DNA from: JALEFZ01 sp039817415
GTDB lineage: Bacteria > Bacteroidota > Bacteroidia > J057
Length of the DNA: 64,000 bases
Direction of reading: 5' to 3'
NCBI GenBank assembly: GCA_039817415.1
Contig: JBCBVV010000005.1
Location: 62,001 to 126,000, forward strand
In this document: in pieces, positions 8,509 through 17,613 of the stretch
Position numbering within the stretch: the stretch's first letter is position 1
Layout of the letters: the number at the start of each line of letters is the position of its first letter
Notes under the pieces: model-generated
Told to the model about the DNA's origin: nothing
Database searches by the model: none
What the model saw: the letters and a program-made list of their open reading frames with translations, nothing else
Translations under genes and position numbers: made by a program

Positions 8509-11500
8509 ATGAAGAAAAATTTTTACTCTCTTCTTTTCGGTCTGATTCTGGTAGTTAGTCCTTTGACCTCCTGGGCTTCACACTTGATGGGTCTTGATAT
8601 ATCCTATGAATGTCTACCAGGTGGTAACGGATGTACCTACCGAATTTATGCCAATGTTTATTATGACTGTACGGGTAGCTTAACTCAGAATAGTGGTTGG
8701 CTTCCAGTAAATCTTAGCAATGCTCCAAATGCAGTTGCTGAGATGAGCAGTTTTAGTATTACAGGTAACACGCCATTGTGTGCACCTCCTACTCAGTTGA
8801 CCGCATGGACAACGAGTAGTTTCATGGATGTTACCCCGGTTTGTCCTGCCTTGAAAGCAGACACAACCCTCAACCCTACAGGATGTCTCGGTACCCACGG
8901 TAACCCTTTAGTCAGTGGAGCAGCTGAGGCCATTTATTTTGCAGACTTCGATTTCTGTAATGTAAACTGCAACATCTACAACCTTACTTACGGTTCTTGT
9001 TGTAGAAACGGGGTTATTACTTCCCTTAACAATCCGGGATCAAATGGTCTGTTTACGGGTTCTACCCAGATTGACCTTGGCATTATGCCATGTAACTCTT
9101 CTCCACGATTCATTGACCCGGTATCGTTAGAAACTGTACCTCCGATCGCATATATATGTGAAGGCCAATTGTCGACCTTCAACCAGGGTGCCTTTGACGC
9201 CGATGGGGATTCATTGTCCTACGAGCTTGGCCCCTGTAATTCAAATGTCGGGAACCAGGTAACCTATGATGTTGCCAATGGATATACGCCATCCACTCCG
9301 CTCGGCTCAACATGGGATGTCTCGATTGACCCCATTACGGGTGACCTTACCTTTACTCCTGCACCTACTGGTGCCGTTGAAATTGGGGTAATATGTATCG
9401 TGGTAAGAGAGTGGAGAAACGGAGTTCAAATTGGACAGGTAGTGAGAGATATTCAGGTAACGGTATTGCCTGCAGGTCTTTGTCCCTTCCCTAACCCATC
9501 CACAGGTGGTGTTCAAAATGTAGCCGTCAATAACTCCGGTGTAGGATCTTTAGCCTACAACCAGGTAGCTGTTTGTGCAGGTGCTGAAGTTTGTTTCGAC
9601 ATCCCTACAATTTCTCAGGATACTTCTCTTGAGTACACCATGTACATTACAAGTGATCTTCCTGGGGCTACTTTTGCCGATGCCTTTAATCCAGCCATAA
9701 CAGACACGATTACGGGTGCCAATCCAACTGGAAGATTCTGTTGGACACCTCCGATAGGATTCAGAGGGAACTACTTCTTTAAAGTTACCTTGGTAGATGA
9801 TGCTTGTCCTTTCCCTGGTATCAATCAGTTCACCATTATCATCAATGTCTTTGATGGAGAAAGTGCCTTTACCACTACATATGATAGGTTAGGCTGTAAT
9901 GAAGTTGAACTGGCTGTTATTCCAAACAACATTATACCTGGTTTCAATCCAGAATTGGTGAATGTGGAATGGTATGGAAATGGTAACCTAGAGTTCAATC
10001 CAAATACACTGGATTCTGCCCTAACACACTTCTATCCAGCTCCTGACACCTACTTTTACTCAGTTCTTGTTACGGACCAATTGGGATGTACCAATACGCT
10101 TACTGGTATTGTACCGCTTGAAACGGGTGCCATTGCAGATGCAGGAGAGGATATTACTTTCTGTTCGAATCTGAATTTTGAATTGGGTACACCTGCCATC
10201 ACCGGTCAAACCTACACATGGAACCCAAGTGCTAACCTATCTGCACCCAATATAGCTCAACCGAATTTCTCTTATCTAAATACAGCGGATACAACTGCCT
10301 TCTTTAATTATGTCCTCACAGTCTCAGATGGTACTTGTACCACCTTTGATTATGTAACAGTCGCGGTTAACGCTTCAGTTGAAGCAAGTATTACACCCGC
10401 CGTTCCTGAGGTATGTTTTGGAGATAGCATTACCCTGACAGCAGTCCCCAACATTGGAGATGCAACTAGCACCCAATTTGTATGGAGTACGGGAGACACG
10501 ACGGAATCCATCCGAGTAGCACCTGACGTAAATACAACATACTCCGTAGTTATCTTCAGCGATTCTGCTGGTGGTTGTTCAAGTTTGCCTACTGATATTG
10601 AGGTTCGCGTCATTAACCCAAGCACAGCTAACATCTCGGGTGATCTGAGTATATGTCCTGGCCAATCTACTACACTCACAGCGACAGGTGGTAATTCATA
10701 CTTGTGGAGCACTGGTGTAGACGGAAGCAGCATTACGCTTAATAACTTTGCTGGAAATGATACGACTATCTCAGTTGTTCCTATATCATCTTTGGGATGT
10801 GTGGGACTACCCGATAGTGTTACTATCACAGCTAACCCTGTACCTGTCGCATTCTTCACCAATGATATTGCCTGTGAAGGAACAGGAACAAGCCTAAGTG
10901 ATGGCTCAACCATTCCTACTGGAAACATTGTTGATTGGGTGTGGGACTTTGGAGATGCTAACTCTTCTGGCAGACAAAACCCAACCCATACCTACGATAC
11001 TCCTGGGACCTATTTTGCCAGGTTAACCGTTACAAGTGATGAGGGATGTTCTGATTCTTACCTACGTGAAGTAGTTGTTAATCCTACCCCTCAAGTAGAC
11101 TTTGATCTAACGAATGTGTGTGAAAATGCTTCTAACCAGTTTACAAGCACCACCACCCTAGCCAACCCAGCGACTATCGATCAATGGTTCTGGAACTATG
11201 GTGATGGAGGACTTGATTCAGGTTTCCAGACGACACATACCTACGGTGAATGGGGCTTTTATAATGTGGAATTAACGGTTGTATCCAATCAGGGATGTTC
11301 CAATTCATTTACAAAAACAGCCATTGTACATCCAAATCCAACAGCGGACTTTAGAATGGAAAGTGCTTGTGCCGACTCAGCAAGCCAGTTTACCAATCTC
11401 GCTACGGTTCCTGGGGATTTTGACTTTGTTGCAGAATGGGCATGGGACTTTGGTGAAGATCCAACTGACCCTACCAACTTCTCGACTTCCATTAACCCCA

Positions 11501-12882
11501 CCCATGCATACGACAACGAAGGTACTTATACCGTTCGAATGCTGGTTACAACCGACAAAGGATGTTCAGACCAAATCATCAAAGAACTTGTCATATATCC
11601 TCACCCCGTGGCTGAGTTCACTTATGACAATACCTGTGAAGATGACGCAACTGCCTTCTCTGCGGATGTACAAATTGGAGCTACTTCTTCAGTAGACAAT
11701 TACATATGGGACTTTGGTAATGGAATGGGCATAGAAGGTGCTTCAAGAGATGATGTCTCCATGACTTACATTGACAATGGAGGTGCAGGCACATATGACG
11801 TTACCTTGATTGCCGTCGCTACTGGAAACTGTTCTGACACAGTAACCCAACAAGTGGTCATCAATCCAAAACCATTTGCCGCATACAGTGTTGCTGCTGT
11901 TTGTCAATTTGACTCTTCCCAGTTTGTCAACCTAAGCACCATTCAAACAGGTGAGATTTCACGATACGAATATTCCTTCGGAGATGGACGTACGACCTTT
12001 GGTGCGAATCCTCAGCACTTGTACTTCGAAGCGGGAACATACGCTACTCAGCTTATTGTAACGTCTGATAGTGGTTGTACTGATAATACAAGAAAGACAG
12101 TAAGGGTTCATGAAATTCCAACCTTCTCCTTATTTGAGAATGATACTGTCTGTTTCGGAGATCAAGCGAGATTACTTGCCGTTAGTTCGCCTGAAAACAG
12201 GGTTACTTGGCACCTCGATGATATGACTACGGATGTGATCAATAGAGGCAACAGCTATATTACTGATCCTATTCCATTCGACCAGACCTACTTCGTTCAG
12301 GCAACTGGACCACAAGGTTGCGAGAGTGATCGATTCCCAGTAACCGCTTTCACCAGAAACCTAGAGACGTATGAGCTGTTTGCCAGCGATTCAGTAGTCG
12401 ATATGCCACAGGCTATTGTAAACTTCGCTCTTGGAAGTACAGGTGAAATTCTGACCTACAATTGGACCTTTGGAGATGGGACTACTTCAGCATCTTCTGA
12501 TCCTTCTCACGAATACAATGCTCCTGGGTTATACACAGTATCCGTCGATATTGTAGACAGATATGGTTGTGAGGCTTCCTTTAGCACACAAGTTGAGGTT
12601 AAGAAGATTTCTGTTATAGAAGTAGCTTCTGCCTTTACGCCCAATAATGACGGTGTCAATGAGACTTTCTCCATCAAATATTTCAATGTGAATAACATGA
12701 CCGTTCAAATCTTCAACAGATTGGGCCAAAAAGTATTTGAATCTGATAACCCTGACTTTGAATGGGATGGAACTAAGGATGGCTTAGCCCTACAAGAGGG
12801 TGTGTACGTATACACCGTCCGTGGAACTGACCTTGACGGAAACAACATCGAAGAAGTAGGGACAGTTACCCTGCTTAGATAA
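8509..12882 (+). CDS. Giant PKD-repeat surface protein, T9SS type B cargo (paralogue)
   Basis: This 1457-residue protein has a signal peptide ending near SWA (residue 23) and then the same Cys-rich head as its divergent neighbour: SHLMGLDISYECL, YYDCTGSL, NSSPRF and FNQGAFDADGDSL all recur in order. The stalk is shorter and built mainly of PKD domains with WDFGD/YGDG motifs and GC ends, about ten units. The last 85 residues form a type B sorting domain (FTPNNDGVNETF ... WDGTKDG). It would be displayed on the surface by T9SS. The ATG at 8509 is chosen because the signal peptide follows directly; an ATG eight bases upstream is out of frame and closes at once. A terminator lies 15 bases after the stop. 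Confidence 0.93.
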   Translation: MKKNFYSLLFGLILVVSPLTSWASHLMGLDISYECLPGGNGCTYRIYANVYYDCTGSLTQNSGWLPVNLSNAPNAVAEMSSFSITGNTPLCAPPTQLTAWTTSSFMDVTPVCPALKADTTLNPTGCLGTHGNPLVSGAAEAIYFADFDFCNVNCNIYNLTYGSCCRNGVITSLNNPGSNGLFTGSTQIDLGIMPCNSSPRFIDPVSLETVPPIAYICEGQLSTFNQGAFDADGDSLSYELGPCNSNVGNQVTYDVANGYTPSTPLGSTWDVSIDPITGDLTFTPAPTGAVEIGVICIVVREWRNGVQIGQVVRDIQVTVLPAGLCPFPNPSTGGVQNVAVNNSGVGSLAYNQVAVCAGAEVCFDIPTISQDTSLEYTMYITSDLPGATFADAFNPAITDTITGANPTGRFCWTPPIGFRGNYFFKVTLVDDACPFPGINQFTIIINVFDGESAFTTTYDRLGCNEVELAVIPNNIIPGFNPELVNVEWYGNGNLEFNPNTLDSALTHFYPAPDTYFYSVLVTDQLGCTNTLTGIVPLETGAIADAGEDITFCSNLNFELGTPAITGQTYTWNPSANLSAPNIAQPNFSYLNTADTTAFFNYVLTVSDGTCTTFDYVTVAVNASVEASITPAVPEVCFGDSITLTAVPNIGDATSTQFVWSTGDTTESIRVAPDVNTTYSVVIFSDSAGGCSSLPTDIEVRVINPSTANISGDLSICPGQSTTLTATGGNSYLWSTGVDGSSITLNNFAGNDTTISVVPISSLGCVGLPDSVTITANPVPVAFFTNDIACEGTGTSLSDGSTIPTGNIVDWVWDFGDANSSGRQNPTHTYDTPGTYFARLTVTSDEGCSDSYLREVVVNPTPQVDFDLTNVCENASNQFTSTTTLANPATIDQWFWNYGDGGLDSGFQTTHTYGEWGFYNVELTVVSNQGCSNSFTKTAIVHPNPTADFRMESACADSASQFTNLATVPGDFDFVAEWAWDFGEDPTDPTNFSTSINPTHAYDNEGTYTVRMLVTTDKGCSDQIIKELVIYPHPVAEFTYDNTCEDDATAFSADVQIGATSSVDNYIWDFGNGMGIEGASRDDVSMTYIDNGGAGTYDVTLIAVATGNCSDTVTQQVVINPKPFAAYSVAAVCQFDSSQFVNLSTIQTGEISRYEYSFGDGRTTFGANPQHLYFEAGTYATQLIVTSDSGCTDNTRKTVRVHEIPTFSLFENDTVCFGDQARLLAVSSPENRVTWHLDDMTTDVINRGNSYITDPIPFDQTYFVQATGPQGCESDRFPVTAFTRNLETYELFASDSVVDMPQAIVNFALGSTGEILTYNWTFGDGTTSASSDPSHEYNAPGLYTVSVDIVDRYGCEASFSTQVEVKKISVIEVASAFTPNNDGVNETFSIKYFNVNNMTVQIFNRLGQKVFESDNPDFEWDGTKDGLALQEGVYVYTVRGTDLDGNNIEEVGTVTLLR

Positions 12883-12896
12883 CATACATAATGCTC

Positions 12897-12930
12897 AAAA
12901 AGGCTGTTCCGTAAATGGAACAGCCTTTTT
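12897..12930. terminator. Bidirectional intrinsic terminator
   Basis: A 14-bp stem including A/T runs (AAAAAGGCTGTTCC / GGAACAGCCTTTTT) with a 6-base loop lies between convergent genes. Its right edge touches the stop codon of the minus-strand gene. Confidence 0.9.
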
Positions 12931-13817
12931 TATTTCTTAATAAATCTTAGCATCAATTGTCTTGATAGTCTAGGATGAAGAGCTCTGGCAATGTAATAGC
13001 CTCTCGATAGCCCATTTATGCTCAGCAAAGTCCCTCCCTTGCGATGAAGGACTTGCCTTCCCTGCAAATCATATATTTCCCAGATATACTCCTTCTCATC
13101 AGATTCGAGGATTTTCAAGTATTCCTCCGAGCTTAGATACATAAGTTCAGCCTTGTTTCCAGCCCATTCTTCAGAAAGAACAATGGCAGAACAATTGCTG
13201 CCAAGTTGATTGTAATCAAAGGTATCATTAGCAAAGCAAACAAAAGGCCCTCCAACGTGGCCATCAACCTGGCGGTCCACCATATCCCAAGGAAAAAGAT
13301 ACTCTTTAGTACCCCCTATTCCTTCTATTAGCGTATCATGATAAGTTAATTGAGAGTCGAATGTATAGGTAACTTCCTGGTAGAATAAATTCTGCTCTTG
13401 ATAGTTGATTCTACCTGTATCTGAAATAGAGGCGAATAAGGGAAGTGAATTGGGGAAAGTAATTTGATAACTTTGTCCAGCCATCAAATTAAAATCGAAA
13501 AGCGTATCGACCTGGCCCGAGGAGGTTACATAGAAAACTCTTCTTCCATCCTGTAAAATCAAATCCAATTGTCCATCCTCAAGCACCTGCTCTTGATTTG
13601 TGCAGAAATCATATACGCGATAGGTCTTTTTTAGCAATTGCCAATTCTTCCCTAGATAAGTAGAATCACCGACATCGATTAGCTCGACAAAGCCACGCTT
13701 GCAAAAATTGGTATAGGAATAGGTCCAATGTGGATGTTCTCCTCCAAAGTTTTGGGCAGGAGCGGAGGAGACACAGAGGAAAACAAGGGAAATAAGAACG
13801 AAGAATTTAGATTTCAT
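12930..13817 (-). CDS. Secreted protein with T9SS type A sorting domain, function unknown
   Basis: The 295-residue product has a clear signal peptide (hydrophobic segment to SSAPA, about residue 21). The middle 200 residues contain several short strands and scattered cysteines (NFCKRG, YDFCTN, PFVCFAND) but match no family I can name. The C-terminal 70 residues have the type A sorting pattern: EIYDLQGRQVLHRKGGTLLS, then LSRGYYIAR and a final LRFIKK. It is convergent with the 1457-aa adhesin and has its own start 109 bases from the barrel gene downstream of the next terminator, so it is probably transcribed alone. It is predicted to be a surface or secreted protein. Confidence 0.8.
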   Translation of the reverse strand: MKSKFFVLISLVFLCVSSAPAQNFGGEHPHWTYSYTNFCKRGFVELIDVGDSTYLGKNWQLLKKTYRVYDFCTNQEQVLEDGQLDLILQDGRRVFYVTSSGQVDTLFDFNLMAGQSYQITFPNSLPLFASISDTGRINYQEQNLFYQEVTYTFDSQLTYHDTLIEGIGGTKEYLFPWDMVDRQVDGHVGGPFVCFANDTFDYNQLGSNCSAIVLSEEWAGNKAELMYLSSEEYLKILESDEKEYIWEIYDLQGRQVLHRKGGTLLSINGLSRGYYIARALHPRLSRQLMLRFIKK

Positions 13818-13874
13818 GATTGTGCTTTATTTCTCAGACGAGTCTTCTAGTTGAAGTGATGCATCAACTTGGCA

Positions 13875-13902
13875 TAAAAAAAGACGGGCCGTTAGGCTCG
13901 CC
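13875..13902 (-). terminator. Intrinsic terminator of the barrel protein gene
   Basis: On the minus strand GGCGAGCC-TAAC-GGCCCGTC forms an 8-bp stem with one mismatch and one wobble pair, followed by an uninterrupted run of eight T. Confidence 0.75.
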
Positions 13903-13926
13903 TTTCTATGTTTTCTTCAAGCTAGA

Positions 13927-14535
13927 CTAGAGGAAAATTCCAATAGTGAATGCTGTTGAATAGTTGATTCCTCTTACAGGAATAAAGGATCTTGTTTGAG
14001 CAGATTCCCATACTGCTTCCTTGAAATGATCGTAAGAAGCGTCAAATTCTACCCCTAGACGGAGGATTCTAAACAAGCGAACATTAGCGCCGAGTAAAAC
14101 TCCTAGCCCTGAACGAACTTCTCCACCTACGATGTTGTCGTAATTGTCTTCAACTACATTTTCACCTACGACAACCACAGGAATATAGACTCCAGGATAA
14201 ATATCTAGTTTTCTACCTAGCATAAAATGCTTTTCCAATCCAAGGATACCTCTCATATCCTGGCGTGCTACGGCGTAATCGGTTGAGATACCATCACTTA
14301 CAGTATAGTTCAGGTTATCAACTCCCGCTCCGAGTCTCAATGCCCATTTCTTTTTGGAGAAAACGCGTAGGTTGGCATTCAATGAGGTACTTCCCTGATA
14401 ATTGATGGTCGTATTTCCAGAAGATACTTTATCAATTCCGAAACTACTGAAGTTGGCTGAAAGCCCCACTCGCTGTGCCTGAAGCCCAAGGGTCATTAGA
14501 CCGAGCAAAGCTGTGAAGAGGATAATTTTTTTCAT
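13927..14535 (-). CDS. Outer membrane beta-barrel protein
   Basis: The start is placed at the ATG at 14535, giving 202 residues with a standard signal peptide (KKIILFTALLGLMTLGLQAQ); the frame could run back to 14607 but that would bury the signal. After the signal come alternating strands typical of small OmpA-like or PorT-like barrels: RVGLSANFSSFGID, LNANLRVFSKKKWALRLGAG, GLGVLLGANVRLF, LRLGVEFDASYDHF, ending in FTIGIFL with a terminal hydrophobic residue as barrel proteins usually have. It should sit in the outer membrane; the specific role is unknown. On the minus strand a near-promoter box TACCTTTTG lies at 14584-14592, one base longer than consensus. Confidence 0.8.
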   Translation of the reverse strand: MKKIILFTALLGLMTLGLQAQRVGLSANFSSFGIDKVSSGNTTINYQGSTSLNANLRVFSKKKWALRLGAGVDNLNYTVSDGISTDYAVARQDMRGILGLEKHFMLGRKLDIYPGVYIPVVVVGENVVEDNYDNIVGGEVRSGLGVLLGANVRLFRILRLGVEFDASYDHFKEAVWESAQTRSFIPVRGINYSTAFTIGIFL

Positions 14536-14881
14536 CGCCTTAATCTTTATGAATTTGTATTGCTGTTTTGTAAAGTTTGATATCAAAAGGTACTGATAGT
14601 TTATCATTGCGTTACTCTTTTGGGCATGGACCTTATCAGGCGTGTAGATTCTACAAAAGAGCGTGCATACCTAAGACTGAAAACTTATTTGCCAAATGAC
14701 CTTTCCTTCAAATTAGAGGTTGCACAAGGCATTCGATAAAAACAGACTTGATAAAAAGCGACGAAAAATTAGCAGCAATCGCAGGAGGGATATACTCAAA
14801 AAGATACCTCCCACTCAATCTTAGAAATTGAGTGGGAGGCATATGTATCTTTAGGGAAGAAATTAATGTATCTCGCCTACC
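14536..14881. other. 346-base intergenic region
   Basis: It holds the upstream region of the barrel gene on the left and the terminator of the NYN-cold shock gene at 14802-14839 on the right. Nothing else is recognised; no ORF in it has coding character. Confidence 0.6.
14802..14839 (-). terminator. Intrinsic terminator after the NYN-cold shock gene
   Basis: A perfect 13-bp stem CCTCCCACTCAAT / ATTGAGTGGGAGG with a 7-base loop; on the minus strand it is followed by TATCTTTTT. It lies 43 bases after the stop codon at 14882. Confidence 0.8.
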
Positions 14882-15808
14882 TTAAACAGGATCAACTCTT
14901 CTTACATCCATCGCGATGTCCTGCCCTTGTTCATTTTGAGAGATCACAAACTGTACCGTATCATCTTCTTCTAGGTCATTGAAATCGTCTCCATCTATCA
15001 TCCAAGTGTAATGGAAATACAGATTATTGGGAGGCATATGAATAAATCCATATCCGTTTTTCAATGAAAGTACTTTAGACTGAAGGATCTGCTCATTTCC
15101 AGTAGTCAGTTTCTGAGGCTGATAGGCAGGTGCCTTTCTTTCTTTGGGAATAAAGAGCTCATCTATATATTCTGAATCTACCCCCTCTATTTCCCCATCA
15201 ACGTCATCTATTAATTCATGCATGAGCACGGGGAAGGTAGCCTCATTAAGAAGATCAATGGAGGTTACTGTCTTCCTGAATTTTCCAGTACGCTCATCGG
15301 TATATTCAAACTCCCACCCAAGAACCATGACTGAAATTCCAAGGGAGTTAAGTTTTCTAACCAAGGGAATATAATCAGAATTACAAGCGATCAGGACTAG
15401 GACACTATATTTCTTAAGCTGTGCCAGTTCATAGGCTTCCAGCGCCATCCAAACATCCACCCCTTTTTCCTCAATCCTCCCTTCTTTTATTCTGAGAGGC
15501 AGGTAATGTGTTACAACACCTTCAGACATGAGAATGTCGTCGAAAATCCTTTCGTTTAGTATTCTGTTCTGACCATTCTGATGATAGTCATATGCATTTA
15601 ATCTTCCACGGAAATAATGAGCGTCTACAATTCTACAATACTTCGGATCAATGTCTTCTTCAAAGGCTACTTGCCTTCTAACAAATTCATGAAGTCCTGA
15701 AATGCTTAGGCGGGATTTTCTTTCGTGTTCGTAGTTATAATAATTGCTTACGTGTGCGAAGTAGTTTCCATCGTAAAATATCCCAATCCTAACGAGATTC
15801 TGATTCAT
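14882..15808 (-). CDS. NYN domain ribonuclease-like protein with C-terminal cold shock domain
   Basis: The 308-residue protein has two parts. Residues about 5-190 form a NYN/LabA (PIN-like) domain: IGIFYDGNYF with Asp13, KGVDVWMALEAYEL, and ACNSDYIPLV, the acidic positions expected to hold the metal ion. Residues about 238-305 form a cold shock/OB fold: SKVLSLKNGYGFIHMPPNN, LYFHYTWM, then LEEDDTVQFVISQNEQG. NYN proteins of this type are RNA-cleaving or RNA-binding, and the OB fold would add RNA affinity, so a role in RNA processing or decay is inferred. It is cytoplasmic with no signal peptide. The ATG at 15808 is preceded by a perfect 8-bp inverted repeat at 15827-15846. It is transcribed alone. 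Confidence 0.85.
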   Translation of the reverse strand: MNQNLVRIGIFYDGNYFAHVSNYYNYEHERKSRLSISGLHEFVRRQVAFEEDIDPKYCRIVDAHYFRGRLNAYDYHQNGQNRILNERIFDDILMSEGVVTHYLPLRIKEGRIEEKGVDVWMALEAYELAQLKKYSVLVLIACNSDYIPLVRKLNSLGISVMVLGWEFEYTDERTGKFRKTVTSIDLLNEATFPVLMHELIDDVDGEIEGVDSEYIDELFIPKERKAPAYQPQKLTTGNEQILQSKVLSLKNGYGFIHMPPNNLYFHYTWMIDGDDFNDLEEDDTVQFVISQNEQGQDIAMDVRRVDPV

Positions 15809-15826
15809 TTTTTTCTTAAGCTACAG

Positions 15827-15846
15827 TAAAGTTAAAACTAACTTTA
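15827..15846. promoter_or_regulatory. Perfect inverted repeat just upstream of the NYN-cold shock gene
   Basis: TAAAGTTA-AAAC-TAACTTTA is a perfect 8-bp inverted repeat with a 4-base loop. It ends 18 bases before the start codon on the minus strand, so it could be a repressor site or a hairpin near the ribosome-binding region. Confidence 0.4.
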
Positions 15847-15969
15847 TAGCTTTTCTCTTCAGGCGGGCTGTGTCGATGTGTTATAGGAAGTGCTTGCTTT
15901 AATGATGTGCTTCGCAAGTGTTTAAGGTTGGCTAGGGGTTTTGGTTTTATTGCCTAAAGATATAACTAT

Positions 15970-15997
15970 AAAAAAAGTCCGCACAAAAATGCGGACT
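15970..15997 (-). terminator. Intrinsic terminator of serS
   Basis: The stem AGTCCGCA / TGCGGACT (8 bp, 6-base loop) is followed on the minus strand by seven T. It lies about 80 bases after the serS stop. Confidence 0.9.
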
Positions 15998-16077
15998 CGA
16001 AAATAGCTCTAATCTTTGAATTTTGGAAGTTCCAACAAAAAATATCTCAATATTTCACTGTTAAGAAATTCTCAAAC

Positions 16078-17355
16078 TCATCCTATTTTTTCAAAACCTG
16101 TATAGGGCTGCAAACATTTGGGTATCAGAATACTCCCATCTTCTTGTTGGTAATTTTCTAATAAAGCAGCCACAATTCTAGGCAATGCTAAAGCAGAGCC
16201 ATTCAAAGAATGACAAAGTTGTGTCTTTTTATTTTCGTCTTTGAACCTAAGTTTCAAACGGTTGGTTTGGTAGGTTTCAAAGTTAGAAACAGAACTGACT
16301 TCCAACCATCTTTCCTGAGCGGCGGAATATACCTCCAGATCGAAGGTTTTGGCAGAGGTAAAACTCATATCACCTGTGCAGAGAAGAAGTCTGCGGTACG
16401 GTAATCCCAAGTCTTCTAATAAGCCTTCCACATGCTGTGTCATGTCCTCTAACGTCTCATAGGACTTATCTGGATGGACGATCTGAACGAGTTCGACTTT
16501 ATCAAATTGATGGAGCCTGTTGAGGCCTTTTACATCTTTTCCATAAGAGCCTGCTTCCCTTCTAAAACAAGGTGTATATCCGCATGCTTTAATTGGGAAC
16601 TCAGATTCCTTTACGATATCTCCTCTGAAAATATTGGTAATAGGTACCTCAGCGGTAGGAATCAAATAAAAGTTATCACCCGTCGCGTGGTACATCTGCC
16701 CATCCTTATCTGGCAATTGTCCTGTACCATAGGCAGAATCTTCATTTACCAATAAGGGCGGCTGGTACTCCGTATAACCCGCGGCACCTGCTTTTTCCAG
16801 GAAATAGGTAATCAATGCACGCTGAAGCCTGGCTCCTTTTCCTTTATAGATAGGAAAACCAGCGCCTGTCACCTTTACCCCTCTTTTCCAATCTATGATA
16901 TCATGCTCCACTGCGAGATCCCAGTGGGGTTTTGCTTTAAAGCCAAAATCTTTCTTCAATTCCGTTTCAGAAACAACCTCATTGTCATCAGCAGACTTAC
17001 CTACTGGAACGGACTCATGGGGGGTATTGGGAAGCGTCAGCAACTGATCGGTTAGTTGTTGATCAACCTGCCTGGTGTCCTCTTCCAGTTCTTTAATTCT
17101 TTGCTTAATCTCTCCTGTACGTGCTTGTGCCTTGGAGGCTTCCGACTCATTCCCCTCTTTCTTTAGCTTCCCAATGGACTTAGCCACCTTGTTCATCTCT
17201 GCACGAAGCTGATCCAATTCAACCTGAATGGCCCTTCTCTTGGCATCAACTTCCAAAATGTTGTTAACTGTCTTTTCAGCATCCTTTACCTGCTTTCGTA
17301 CCAGATTCTGGATGATTGTGTCAGTTTGTGTCCTTAGTTTGTTGATTTCTAACAT
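16078..17355 (-). CDS. serS: Serine--tRNA ligase
   Basis: This cytoplasmic class II synthetase charges tRNA-Ser with serine. The start is placed at the ATG at 17355 (425 residues), because the family begins MLEINKLR-like; a frame extension to 17388 adds 11 unconserved residues. Residues about 25-110 are the antiparallel coiled-coil arm, rich in K, E and Q. Motif 2 is seen in CFRREAGSYGKDVKGLNRLH with the following FDKVELVQ, and motif 3 in NGSALALPRIVAALLENYQ near the C-terminus. The length is usual. It is divergent from rho and has its own terminator. Confidence 0.97.
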   Translation of the reverse strand: MLEINKLRTQTDTIIQNLVRKQVKDAEKTVNNILEVDAKRRAIQVELDQLRAEMNKVAKSIGKLKKEGNESEASKAQARTGEIKQRIKELEEDTRQVDQQLTDQLLTLPNTPHESVPVGKSADDNEVVSETELKKDFGFKAKPHWDLAVEHDIIDWKRGVKVTGAGFPIYKGKGARLQRALITYFLEKAGAAGYTEYQPPLLVNEDSAYGTGQLPDKDGQMYHATGDNFYLIPTAEVPITNIFRGDIVKESEFPIKACGYTPCFRREAGSYGKDVKGLNRLHQFDKVELVQIVHPDKSYETLEDMTQHVEGLLEDLGLPYRRLLLCTGDMSFTSAKTFDLEVYSAAQERWLEVSSVSNFETYQTNRLKLRFKDENKKTQLCHSLNGSALALPRIVAALLENYQQEDGSILIPKCLQPYTGFEKIG

Positions 17356-17457
17356 AAATGGTTCTAGAAGCTTTCGCGCAAGTAACAAAATGCCCGCTTA
17401 ATTCGTAACAAAAACACTGCACAGGTATAAAAAAAATTACAAAACCAGCTCAATCTT

Positions 17458-17489
17458 CTGGATTCCTAGTAATTCTTTATTTACCTTTG
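17458..17489 (+). promoter_or_regulatory. Probable rho promoter
   Basis: TACCTTTG at 17482-17489 matches the Bacteroidota -7 element exactly. The -33 position has CTG rather than TTG (17458-17460, spacing 21). The predicted transcript has a leader of about 120 bases before the rho ATG at 17614. Confidence 0.5.
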
Positions 17490-17508
17490 TTCCGAATCAA
17501 TTCTACAC

Positions 17509-17534
17509 TACCCTGATTCCCCAGGGTAATTTTT
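17509..17534 (+). promoter_or_regulatory. Terminator-like hairpin in the rho leader (candidate attenuator)
   Basis: TACCCTG-ATTCCC-CAGGGTA is a perfect 7-bp stem followed by ATTTTT. It begins about 20 bases after the -7 box at 17482-17489 and ends about 80 bases before the rho start codon, so transcripts from that promoter must pass it. Confidence 0.5.
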
Positions 17535-17613
17535 CACCAACATTTTCAAATCTTAATAATCCCACACCTAAATTTTCGGAGGTGCTTACCCCGAAGGGCT
17601 TACATCAAAGTTT

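Noticed and set aside
10350..10928. 192-residue frame antisense to the 1457-aa adhesin
   Set aside because: Low-complexity Val/Leu/Ser composition that mirrors the Thr/Asn-rich sense repeats; no initiation features.
11279..11695. 138-residue plus-strand frame overlapping the adhesin
   Set aside because: It is another reading frame of the PKD repeats with no recognisable content.
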